Shown piece by piece: positions 35,619-46,315 of a DNA stretch of 64,000 nucleotides (position 1 is the stretch's first letter; every line of letters begins with the position of its first letter). A model generated the notes under the pieces. The model made no database searches. It was given only the letters and a program-made list of their open reading frames with translations, and had not been told where the DNA came from. Source of the DNA: Gnetum montanum (Eukaryota; Streptophyta; Gnetopsida; Gnetales; Gnetaceae); NCBI GenBank assembly GCA_015680685.1, contig MNCI01006151.1:1478546-1542545 (forward strand), read 5' to 3'. The position numbers and the translations under genes were made by a program.

Positions 35619-36254
35619 ACATCAAAAAAATATTTATATGATGCTGGGGATGATAATTGCGATGTTATTCTTACATAGACACTACCGTCTTTGGCTCTGT
35701 TTTTGTTGTTGCGGCTGATTGATTGAATTTATATAGCTAGCTTCTTCAAGTACCTTGAAGCGGTGATATGTTCATTGCATCCTTTGTGCGGTGTTGGCTT
35801 TTATCCGCTCCCTTTTAATGTAGTATTTCAATCCAAATTTCTACGCTTGAACTTGGAAAAATATAATACCCAAACTCCATGTCATCATGCAAGATATCTG
35901 CATTGTCTCTTACGTTATGAGGAAAGTCTTCACCACCCAACTCCACTGTTGTCGGCTTTATTTAGCTCTTTGATCAGTCTTGTGCTTCATTGTCCTTCTA
36001 GTCTATCACCCTCAAGCATTTCTTCTTTAATGTGGAAAATATTTATTGCACATAGCTGAGTGACAAGCTTATAAACACCTTTCTTTGATGATCTTCCATT
36101 TAATAAATATTTAAGAGAGATATGACCTATGATTCTACCAATTGGAGTTGTAATATGTGTTTTGGGCTAACATTTAGTATAAATTTCACAATACTCTATT
36201 TTGGAAGCAAACAAATTTCCAACCTGTTCCATGAAATGGCCAAATGTGCCAACA

Positions 36255-37113
36255 GTTACCCATGCCTAAAGGCACCTCTCTAAGTAAGGCCCTTCCTTTC
36301 TTCTTCTCTTTTCTTCTCTTTTTAGAGGTGGTTGTGGACTCATGGTAGTTGGCAAGATGGAACACATCAATGTGATGGTATGGACTTGGTCTAAACTTGG
36401 ATAGATAGGTATGTTGATCATTTTAATCACACTTATCACAAGAATCTATTATGGACATGGTCAAAGTACCTTACATCCTAATCTTTGCAATCCCTTCTCA
36501 TTCCATTATTCACCTCACTACTGCATGTCATTATGAGCCTTTTGGCTTTGTGTAGTATAGTGTAACATCCTAACCATGGTAGTTGTGTGTTATTTGGAAA
36601 AAAGGCATGGTCTACATTTAACTTCTTGAGTGCCCATGAACATCTACAAAAGTGGTTATACAAAGGCATTATGGCAAGAGCCTACTTTAGGGGGGACCCA
36701 CTTGCATAACTTTTGTTGATCATAACTTTGAACTAACCTTCACATCTTCCAAAACATCAATGATGATTTCTCTAAATTCATGCATGATTTTAGGACTACT
36801 TCTCATATGTTTCATTAATTTTTCCTACATTTCTATTTCCATATCCATTAATATTTCTTGGCCATCTTCTAAATTAGACCTTTAGTTTCAATTACTCAAA
36901 AACCTATGTGCTTCTAGAGTTACCCTTATTAGTCATGGGGGCTAGGGATGCCTACTTTAAAATTTTTGAAATTTTTCCAACATCCCATTTTTGAACGTCA
37001 TGGTAACTAATAGTATTTGATCAAAATAATGTGAACAGCTTGATGATTTTAGTTACCTCATAGCCTTGGGCATAGTATGCTGTAATCACCTTGTGCTTAA
37101 AAGAAAACGAAGG
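36255..37113 (+). mobile_element. 3' spacer of gypsy element H, segment 2
   Basis: Continues segment 1 after the Q insertion. CCTAAAGGCACCTCTCTAAG matches 45057-45078 of copy 3, and AAGGCATTATGGCAAGAGCC with GACCCACTTGCATAAC matches 45476-45520. It ends in the region matching the third-ORF intron and is cut there by copy 3. Confidence 0.78.
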
Positions 37114-38022
37114 TGATGAGTCACAATTTGGTTGGCTACATCGAGGAGGCCTCATTGACATAGCCTCATCAACTGGGCCTCATCAATACATCACATCATG
37201 CATTGATGAGGCCCTATTGACATAGTGTCTATTTTCAACTATAAATATGCACCTATCAGCCACATTTATGGCAATAGAGATTTTTCAATGGCAAAGCTCT
37301 TGCAGTTTGTTTAATTGAGAGTTAGAATTTTCCTCTCAACTGCTTGTAGTAGGAGTTATTAAGTGTATGAATCTTTATTTGAGCATTGTTATACCTGAGC
37401 ACAATAGTGTGTGTGGAAATAAAGATAAGCTTTCTAATAAACCTTGCAACACTTTGGATAGATTAACTATTTTTTATGCATTTAATATTTTTAATTATCT
37501 ATTTAATGCTTTTAATTATTTATTAAATATTTCCAGTAAGTTAATGAAATGATTAAGCAAGATAGATTAAACAGATAAGTACGACCATTTCGAGCATAAC
37601 ACATATTTGTTTGGTAATCCCAATAGCGTTATCACTTGGTACACCCAGTAGCATAGTGTTTGGTTGCCTAGTAATGTGTACATGGGTTTAGGACATGTGT
37701 GGAAAGTGGGACTAGATGCTTATGTTAGGACTAGTTAAACACTAATCAATTAGTTAATTTAAATTAGTTAATATAATCACTTTTATCTCCCTTTGAATAC
37801 CAAACCATAAAATAATAAAAATCAAGTGCCTCGATTATACTTAACCATACCAGTGTACATAATAAGTGTAATTGGGAAGACAATGATTGACCTTAAGGTA
37901 AAGATTCACTTCCTAGAAGACTAGTGCACCAGAAACTACAAAGTCCATAGAATTTGACAAGATCATGTGTGAATGCTTGTGATTTTATATGGTTGGGAAT
38001 AAGGATACCTCACCACTCATCA
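37114..38022 (+). repeat. 5' LTR of gypsy copy 3
   Basis: TGATGAGTCACAATTTGG to CACTCATCA. It carries the inverted repeat GGCCTCATCAAT...ATTGATGAGGCC (37163-37202), then the TATA box AACTATAAATATG. It matches 49410-50302 throughout. Confidence 0.88.
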
Positions 38023-38040
38023 TTGGCATCATTGCTAAGG
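38023..38040 (+). promoter_or_regulatory. Primer-binding site, tRNA-Asp type
   Basis: TTGGCATCATTGCTAAGG immediately after the LTR; compare TTGGCGTTGTTCCCAAGG in copy 4. Confidence 0.65.
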
Positions 38041-38171
38041 ACTTTAAAACATATGCTATTTAGGTTTAAGTGAATACCATTAATATCGTTGTACGAACCT
38101 CAAGGTCAATATCTTTTCCGCTATATATAGAAATATAAAAGCACACTGATAATTTTATTTTGTCCTGCAAA

Positions 38172-40690
38172 ATGTCTTCTTCTTCTCACAAGTGCGAAGA
38201 TGTCAAATTGTCGGTCTCATAGGAATGCAAAGAATTCACCTTCATCCTACATTAGGATGAATAGCTATGATGGTGTGCTATGAAGGGCAACATTATCTTG
38301 TCCCTCAATCGATCTATGCCTAGGATGCGATTTCAAATACTTTAAAAGTTTGGCATCATAGATCTTCATGAAGAATACATTGTAAATGTTTATGATACTA
38401 GGAACTACTATCTTCTTGAAACATAATGCAAGAGAGATCGACATCACGAGAAGCTCCATGAGGCTACAAAGGAAAAACATTTCACTAATCCCTTGTTCCT
38501 ACTAGATCAAGATGATAATGAGGATCCTCCCGTTGAAGGTTATCAGCATGAAGTTTCTCCACCCCATGTTATTGCTGACGATGGTGTAAACCTGAATCTA
38601 CAATCCACTATTCATAAACTAGGTTTAGGAAAAAGTGATAGCCAAGGTAGGGACTTGAACAAGCATCACAATAGCAAGGGATCTAAGCATGATGACTATA
38701 ATAAATGAAAAAGTGATGGTGAACACCATGGTGGCAATGGTGATCCACCTTCCTCTTGACCCTCTTCATCTAATTCCAAACATTCCATTTCATCTACTTA
38801 TTCTCATAGAAGCCACTATTGAAATAATTATGATGGAGGTGATCAACGAAACAATAATGACTATGAAGGCAAACAAGATCGAAGGGGTGGCCAAAACTAT
38901 CATAAACATCATCGATGTAATGATGATGATGAACCTCTATTGGCAACTCAAAGTATGCTCAACATTGTAGAGGCAATTAGAATTCTAACTAGGGATATGA
39001 AAGATAGTTAGATCAAGCGCATAGACATGAACAATATCCCAAGATTTAAGGGGGGATACAACTCTTATCCATAGACATATCTACAAGCTTTCCACAATGC
39101 ATGTGCCTTACAAAACATAGAACATGAATGGTAGAAACTCAAACTCTTTCCCAAGATGCTTATCAAGGAAGCTAAAAGCTGGTGCTGATCCTTGGAACCA
39201 GAATCCATTCATTGATGAAGTACCATGTTGGAGCTATTCAACAACAAATATTAAATGTACTCTAGACTATCTAATCTAAGAAGGAAAATCTAAGGCTAGA
39301 AATAGGGAATACATGAACCCTTGGATGCTACCATGGGTAGATACTATTCACTCTTACACTAATGCCCTAGCCATGGCTATTCTCAGAGGAAACAACTTTG
39401 CCACATCATAGATGGACTCAAAGTAGAAACTAGAAGAACCCTTGGGGTATATGCCCAAGGAAGATTGTCTAAACTAACAGCTCATCAGATTCAAAGGCTA
39501 ATTAATCATGTAGCAAAAGAAGAAGGCAAGCTATGAAAAAGGGAAAGTGCAAAAGAGTATAATAAAAATCCTTCCATTAGGAAATTGGAGGTTCGATTTT
39601 GTGACGAGGAGTCCCACTTGATGAAGTGGTGAACAGGAAAACCTTGCCCATCCAAAAAATTTGTTTATGATATTTTGGCAAAGGTTGATAAATTATGGAA
39701 TTTCTTGGATGAAAAATTTTAAACTACTATGAACATCACTAAAGAATCCAAAGAGCAAAATAGTGATCATAACTGCAAAATATGAAAAGAAGCTAAACAT
39801 TCCTACCAAAGAGGTAAGGGCAAAGCTACTGCCATAGAAAATGTTGTGGAAACCAACTTTGATGATAAAATTGATTATAACATCTATCAATACAAACATC
39901 CAAATGGTTGTTACCCTATGGTGTCACACTTAAAAGAGTCTAGAATGTTTGCATTGAATCCTCAACTAGCACATAGGAAAGCACCTAGATAATTGCCTTA
40001 TCCTCAAGGCAATCCAAGGTAGTTCCACCAACAAAAATAAGCTTACTACCCAAGTGGATCTCCTCCACAACCTTATGAACAATACCAATAGTGGTACCAA
40101 CCACAATCATGGGGAATGCCACTACCAAAGTTGTAGCACCCTTATAGACAACCAGATCCATACAAGTACTATGTTCAACAATCTATCTCTCCAAGAAGTC
40201 CTACAAGTCATACCTTATTTTAGCATTACTATTACCCTCTAGAGTACCACTAAATCCATTCATCATCTACTAGAGGGGAAAAACCATATCCATACCACCC
40301 TTTACATCTGTTTGCACACACACCTCTACCTTCAACCTAGTTACCTCTTGCTCCATCCATATAGGGTGAGATTCCTCTATAGTCACAACAATGAAATGCT
40401 ATGAGGGCTATACATTCATAGCTAGCTTTCTAGCCAAGTGGTTTCGACAATCAATCCAGAAAAAGACCTTTCTTCCAAACTAACAGTCCTCTTCAACCCT
40501 CATAACTTAGTTTAGCTAATCATCTTACATCTTCAATACCTTCATCCTCTACATCAAATACCTTCGAGTGCCCTTGAAACCAAGTGCCTCCTTAGATTCA
40601 CACTGTAATGCTAACTCATGTTATTTTTGACTAGATCAAGGTTGGAAATATTCCCACTAAAATATCTAACCCAATAAGTCCACTCATTTA
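38172..40690 (+). pseudogene. gag of gypsy copy 3
   Basis: Starts MSSSSHK at 38172, 132 bases after the primer site. Downstream blocks match the gag of copies 2 and 4: YNSYP-type sequence at 39050, the acidic patch near 39610, and the Cys block near 39890-39930 (QYKHPNGCYPMVSHL). Stops and frameshifts throughout. The His/Gln/Pro-rich end (40080-40400) precedes protease. Confidence 0.78.
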
Positions 40691-40699
40691 CCTAAAAAT

Positions 40700-41050
40700 T
40701 GCTAGACATGAACCATGCAAGGCTCTTCTTAACTTTGGTTCTAGAGTTAATCTCATCTCCGATAACATTTACAAGGACTGGAACCTACCACCTCTCAAGA
40801 AGAGCAACATCCATCTAGAATTAGTAGATCAATCAATTACTATCCCTCTCGGATTAGTAGAGGACATTGTAACCATAGTTTGTGGGTGGTCTTATCCTAC
40901 TAATTTTTTGGTAATGAAGGTTAAAAACTGCAAAAGTGATTTCCCCATCATTATGGGGAGAACTTGGTTAAGCATGGTTGATACATGTATGGGCATAAGG
41001 GACCTATCTCTAGAAATATCCAAAGAAAATGAATGGGAAAAATAGAGAAG
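40700..41050 (+). pseudogene. Protease region of gypsy copy 3
   Basis: Encodes ALLNFGSRVNLISDNIYKDW, then DQSITIPLGLVEDIVTIVCG and FPIIMGRTWLSMVD. The catalytic Asp is Asn (NFG in place of DSG). Confidence 0.78.
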
Positions 41051-41599
41051 AAATGTATTCCATGCATCACGTACAATGATAATAGCTACAATTGCATGCA
41101 AAATATTTGGTCCATCAAAAGTATATACATTAAAGCATGCAATTAGTATGCACAAGAAATCAATATTCAAAGGTGTCTATATGTAGTAGCCAAAAAATAG
41201 GAGGGCACCTAGTGGCTAATAGCTAACTTAGATAATAACACATTATGCATGGAACCAATTGAGAACCTAACAAGTTCATTTCCAACTCTTTGACAAAGAT
41301 GATGATACCTATTGGGGAGAGTTGGAAATCCCTGATAACTTTAAGTAGGAGCCCCTAAAGTTAAAAAATTTACTAGCCAACATGGAATGTGCATTTTTAA
41401 ATGATGGTAAATTGGTCATAATTAATGTTAAAATTGCTCCTAAACAAAAAGAAAATTTGTTAAAGGTAGTTAACAAATGGACAATAGCCTTTGCTTGATT
41501 GTATCCCAAGTTGACTGGAATTGATCCAAGGATATGCCAGCATTGTATTTACATTTACGTAGCCATGAAGCCTAGAAGATAGCCATAGAGGTGGCTGAA

Positions 41600-42430
41600 T
41601 CCCAAATTGAAGTAGATCATCAAAGAGGAAATTGAACAACTCCTCCTCAAGGTGGGGTTCATCTATCTAATCGCAGATAGTCACTCGTAATTGTACTAAA
41701 GAAAGGTGGCAAATCGTGGATCTACATTAATTTTAGGCTATTGAATATGGCAACATTGAAAGATCATTTCCCATTGTCATTTGTGGATCAAGTGTTGGAC
41801 ATCATATCTAGGCATTGTTATTATAGCTTCTTGGATGGTTATAGTGGCTATAACCAAATCCAAATTGCACCAAAAGACTAGGCCAAGACAACATTCACAA
41901 GTTCCTAAGGGACTTTTGCATATTTTAAGATGTCATTTGGTCTATGCAATGCCCCTACAACATGTCAATTCTTAGTCCTTAGTATCTTTCAATAGCATAC
42001 CGATAGTGGTGTGGAAGTCTTCATGGATGACTTTTCTACCTATGGAGCTACATTTGAGCAAGCCTTGGACTACCTTGAGCAAGTGTTGAAGAGATGTTTT
42101 GAAAAAAACTTATAGCTCAACTAACAAAAGAGCCATCTCATTATCCAAGAAGGCATTGTGCTAGGGCACCAAATTTTGCAAAAATGGATTGAGATAGACC
42201 CAAAAAAGATACGGGTAATCCAAGGAATAACATGCCAACTAGAGATTGTTAAAGATGTTTGGTCATTCCTTAGACACATTGGCTACTATTGACAATTCAT
42301 GGATAATTTCTCTAAGATCGTGAAACCATTCATAGAGCTTACAAAGAAAGATGCACCTTTCATCTAGACCAAGAAATATGAACAAGAATTCCAATAGCTA
42401 AAGGAAACACTCATAGAAACACCAATCCTA
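41600..42430 (+). pseudogene. Reverse transcriptase of gypsy copy 3
   Basis: KDHFPLSFVDQVLDIISRH, FLDGYSGYNQIQIAPKD, FGLCNAPTT, EVFMDDFSTYGATFEQALD (both aspartates kept) and DVWSFLRHIGYY, the Athila/Tat-type RT pattern. It changes frame at least once and has stops near 41705 and 42120. Confidence 0.88.
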
Positions 42431-42439
42431 TGAGCACTA

Positions 42440-42800
42440 GACTGGTCTAGACTCTTCCACATCATGATGGATGCATCTAACTATGCCTTGGGAGTAGTGC
42501 TCACATAGATGGATGATACGAAATGCCCATACTACATCCACTATGTAAGCCAAAGCATTGTAGAAGCATAGTTAAATTACATCACTATGGAACAAGAACT
42601 AATGGCAATGGTGTACACTCTAGAAAAGTTTAGGAACTATGTGCTTGGCTATAAAATGTTTGTGCACACAAACCATAGTGCAATCCACTTCCTCATGAAC
42701 AAGCCAACGATGAGCCCCATGTCATATGGTGGCTCATCATATTGCAGGAATTCAATCTCACAATGGTAGATTGAAAAGGGACTAAGAATGTGCTCACTGA
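42440..42800 (+). pseudogene. RNase H of gypsy copy 3
   Basis: IMMDASNYALGVVLT with the first catalytic Asp intact, CPYYIHYVSQSIVEA, LNYITMEQELMAMVYTLEKF (catalytic Glu region) and VHTNHSAIHFLMNKPT, where Asp before His is Asn. Two stops. Confidence 0.85.
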
Positions 42801-42849
42801 CCACCTCTCTCACTTAAGATGGGATAATAAAGAGGAGAAGAGCTTGCTC

Positions 42850-43660
42850 TCTGACTAGTTTCTAGATGAACTCCTCTTTACAGGAGCAATAAGTGAACAA
42901 AAACTTGCATAAACAACATGGTATAATGGCATCCTCACTTATCTTCTCACTTAGGAGATGCCACAAGATCTTGACTATAGAAAGAGGTAACAATTTCTTT
43001 ATCAAGCTAAATACTTTATGGAAATTAATGGACACCTTTACAAGGTATGTGTCGATGGCCCGATTCGTTGGTATGTCCCTGACAAAGATCAACTGTGCAT
43101 TCTCTAGGATGCTCACGAAGGATCTTGCAAGGGCCACTATGTAGGGAGATGCACAGTCATAAAAATCTTGACGATAGGATACTATTGACCTATAATCTTT
43201 AGGGATGACCACTGAGATGCAAGGTTCTCAATAATGGATTCAATCACTGGAACCTTTTGACATATGGGGCATTGACTTCATGGATCCAATCACACCCATG
43301 TCCAACAGAAAGACATATATTATAGTAGCAATTGACTACTACACAAAATGGATAGAAGTAGTAGTCATTACTAATTTTACATCATCTACTATTGCTAAAT
43401 TTATACAACAAAATATTGTAACTAGATTTGGGATGCCACATTCACTAATTTTTGATAATAGAACTTATTTCATAGGTGCCACTTTTATAAAATTAATGTA
43501 ACTCTTGGGGGTTGAACATAAATTAACAACACCCTACCATCCCCAAGCCAATGGTCAAGTAAAGACAACCAATTAGGAGATCACAAAAATACTAACTTGG
43601 AACATTAGCAAATATAGAAAAGATTGGAGTACAAAANCAACTCATAGGGAGAATAGCCAA
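42850..43660 (+). pseudogene. Integrase of gypsy copy 3
   Basis: The zinc-binding end includes DAHEGSCKGHYVG. The core has DPITPMSNRKTYIIVAIDYY, SLIFDNRTYFIGATF (the second Asp is present as FDN) and TPYHPQANGQVKTTN, where the third acidic position is Gln. One N base at 43637. Confidence 0.85.
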
Positions 43661-44350
43661 TAAGAAGTTTCCATGTTGAATGATAAGCCTAAATNTGTGT
43701 ATAGAAAACTTCTAACACTTCAAATCAAGTTTGAGCTCTATACACTCTCAATAGCCTATGATATGAATCTTAACCTAAGTCCAACAAAAAAAGAAAGATT
43801 GATCAATTTGAACATGCTAGATGAATATCAATTAGTGGTCCTATCTTTAAATGAGATTCACAAAGCATTCAGCAAGCAATGTCATGACCTTAAAATATAA
43901 AAGATAAAATTTCAACCAACAGATAAGGTTCTCTACTAGAACCCCATACATGTACCCTAAAAGGAAAAATTTAAACCATTGTGGGAGGGACCTTATATAA
44001 TTAATCAAACCCTTCACTTTGGGACCATGATAATTTACAAACCTAAAAGCCCAAAAAAAAAAAGTAGTTGGTTAACATCCAACAAGTAAAACCTTTCCTC
44101 GAACCAAGATAGTCTAATGCAACTACCACCTCGACAAATGGACAACCACATTCCATTTTTTGGATCTCCTCCTTCCAACTTAGTCATGGAAGAGATGACC
44201 ATCCATGCTGACAATCCATATGGCTTCCCAATTTTTCTACCTTTTTGTTTTCCATGTTTCTTATTTTACAAGTTATTTATTTTACAAATTTTTCAATTTT
44301 CAAATTTTTCTAATTTCACGCCATCGTTAGTATCTTTGAGCCTTTCTTGA
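43661..44350 (+). pseudogene. Post-integrase tail of pol, copy 3
   Basis: Encodes YQLVVLSLNEIHKAFSKQCH, KPLWEGPYIINQTLHFGTM and FGSPPSNLVMEEMTIHADN. The first blocks are like the C-terminal domain after the integrase core, and the last is also found at 55980-56030 of copy 4 where the pol deletion ends. Confidence 0.65.
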
Positions 44351-45800
44351 TTATTTTACACTTTATTAAATATTTTACTTTATTTGGTTTTGTTTTATTC
44401 AAGTGTGATATCTCCTTATTTTTGCTAATAAAATTGCTTTATTACCATAGGACACAGTGTCACTGTTACTATCTACTAATGATGGTTTGTGTTTAATGTT
44501 GTGATTTTCAATGTCTGGTTTCTATTTTTGAATTCTAATGTTTGATGACTTTGATAGGATTTATTTTTCATGGAACAAGTAGTGAGTCCATGTCATCCAC
44601 CCATCCAATAAACTCTATGGTTTTCCTTATTCTAGAAATTCGAGGTTCCTTCCATTAAAAAAATTTTTAATCAATTAGTAACCTTGGTAGTTCTATAATT
44701 AGGAAGGAATCAAAATTTTGTTAAGGGTGTGACTTCAAGGGGACTCAATACTCTTTGTACTCTTCTACTTTCTTGAGTGCTTGAGTGTTTTTCATGAACT
44801 TCGTACTATTCCATTCCAACCACTAATAGGAAGTCAAATAAAGTCTTTGCATGGTGTGGTTCCCATCCAAAAAATGATGGAAATTCAAAGCACATCCCTT
44901 AGATGCAATAAATGAATAAGTCCTTACATGGTGTGGTTCCCATTGAAAAAAATCAAAAAAAGAAAGAGAAAAAGATGGGAATTCAAAGCACAACCCTTGG
45001 ACAAATAAATGGGCTACAAGCATTGGTTATGGAACTAGAAAAACATGCAACTATTCCTAAAGGTCCCCTCTAACTAAGGCCCTCTCTCACTTCCTACTTC
45101 TCTCTTTTTTTCTTGTTATGGAATGATGGTTGTCTTGTGGAAGCACTCTCATGTCTTGTGTGGATGGATTGGTCATAGGGTGGCGATGCGAAGTTACTAA
45201 AAGCAGATGGATTTGGTCTTTACTAAGGAGGGATATATCCAAGTCATTTTAAACATAAATTCCATAAAGGACTTCTTATGACCTCAATTTGAAACTCCAT
45301 TCCACCTTCTCTGTCAAACATCCATGCTACCATAACTCACCTCATTGCTATGTTCTATGTCTTGGTTTGATGTGTTTGAATTCTTGAGTAGACTCCTTTT
45401 GGTTGGTCCTTAGCTTTTCAGGACCATTACTTGACTATGGGGCCCATGGACTTCCTAGTTGAGGTTATGCAATGGCAATAAGGGCATGAGCTTGCTATGG
45501 GAATGACCCACTTGCATGGCTCTTAGTTTGGTTAGTTAAGGTTCCTTACCTTTGACATTACCACAATCATATCTTTTGCATATTCCATTAGGTATTCTGC
45601 TCAGTGCTCCTTAACCTTTTATTTCATTCATCCCCTGAATCAATTTTTCTCCATTTTTTCAAATTTATGAGCTTCAACACCCTCCTCTCATGTTTTCATA
45701 CTATTCTTGGCCTGTTGAGCTTTCATTTGATCCCAATTTCATTCAAAAATTCTTTGTATTTTGCAAGTTTGAACAAAGTCAATAGTCATCTACAGTGGTC
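44351..45800 (+). other. 3' spacer of gypsy copy 3
   Basis: Noncoding. Holds two copies of the conserved spacer block: CTTTGCATGGTGTGGTTCCC...GAAATTCAAAGCACATCCC (44846-44905) and TACATGGTGTGGTTCCC...GAATTCAAAGCACAACCC (44934-44997). Shared with 32301-37113, 56040-57420 and the minus-strand copy. No gene supported. Confidence 0.7.
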
Positions 45801-45806
45801 AATAGC

Positions 45807-45857
45807 TACATCAACGAGGCCTTGTCGATGTAGTTCTTACATCCTATATATACCACC
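45807..45857 (+). promoter_or_regulatory. Internal promoter of the third ORF, copy 3
   Basis: An imperfect 28-bp palindrome starting CTACATCAACGAGGCC and ending GTCGATGTAG (45809-45836) lies just upstream of CCTATATATACC (45844-45855). The minus-strand gypsy has TATA and a palindrome at 28291-28347. Confidence 0.6.
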
Positions 45858-45996
45858 ATGCACTTCGGAATTTTTGACATTTGCCTCAGAACACGGGGAG
45901 TTTTGCAGTTTTTTAGAGCCCAAAACTTTCTAGAGCCCATAACATCCCAACCATTTTTCCAAATCACTTCATTTTTCAATCCTATAGTTACCAGAG

Positions 45997-46315
45997 GTAA
46001 GATCTTTATCATGGGGGCCTCAAATATTAAGGTTTCTGATGAAAAATTGATGAAACTTTTTGGAAATTTTTCTAACTCCCCCAAAGGCTTCATAACCTTA
46101 ACAATATACAAACATAAATTTCTTGAAAGTTAACCCTTTCAGCAACCTCTAGGATGATTTATTAATAGTAACACATAAATAAAATAATAATTGGAATAAT
46201 TAAATTATTCATAATCCCAACTTAGCCAAGTGTAACTATCCTTAAGAGATAAAGGTATCCCAATTACTTTAAGTTACATAACGATTACTAACCCATGATC
46301 TCATTGTGATTACAA
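45997..46315 (+). other. 5'-UTR intron before the third ORF, copy 3
   Basis: The exon end CCAGAG is followed by GTAAGATC (donor). The acceptor-side TGATTACAA ends at 46315 with AG changed to AA. ATGGTACCAAAA follows at 46316, in the place of ATGGCACCCAAA of the minus-strand copy. Confidence 0.58.

Larger units (their letters stand above)
32976..36254 (-). mobile_element. Solo LTR of family Q, 3.28 kb, with TSD GTTAC
   Basis: Bounded by TGTTGGC at 32976 and GCCAACA at 36254, with identical GTTAC at 32971-32975 and 36255-36259. Flanks on both sides are the same gypsy spacer, so this is one insertion. On the minus strand an enhancer-like repeat region (34600-34240) is followed by a TATA box (34204-34194), which fits an LTR with U3 first. 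The 62834 copy shares both the U3 repeats and the start. The other end matches 24844-24919. A TIR transposon with 5-bp duplications is the less likely alternative. Confidence 0.75.

Noticed and set aside
35380-35718. Hydrophobic plus-strand ORF of 112 residues as a membrane protein
   Set aside because: It overlaps minus-strand frames with better protein character, and its hydrophobicity follows from CTG/ATC-rich complement codons.
37163-37202. CRISPR-like or inverted-repeat array in the LTRs
   Set aside because: Single palindromes near TATA boxes, no regular spacers; this is plant nuclear DNA.
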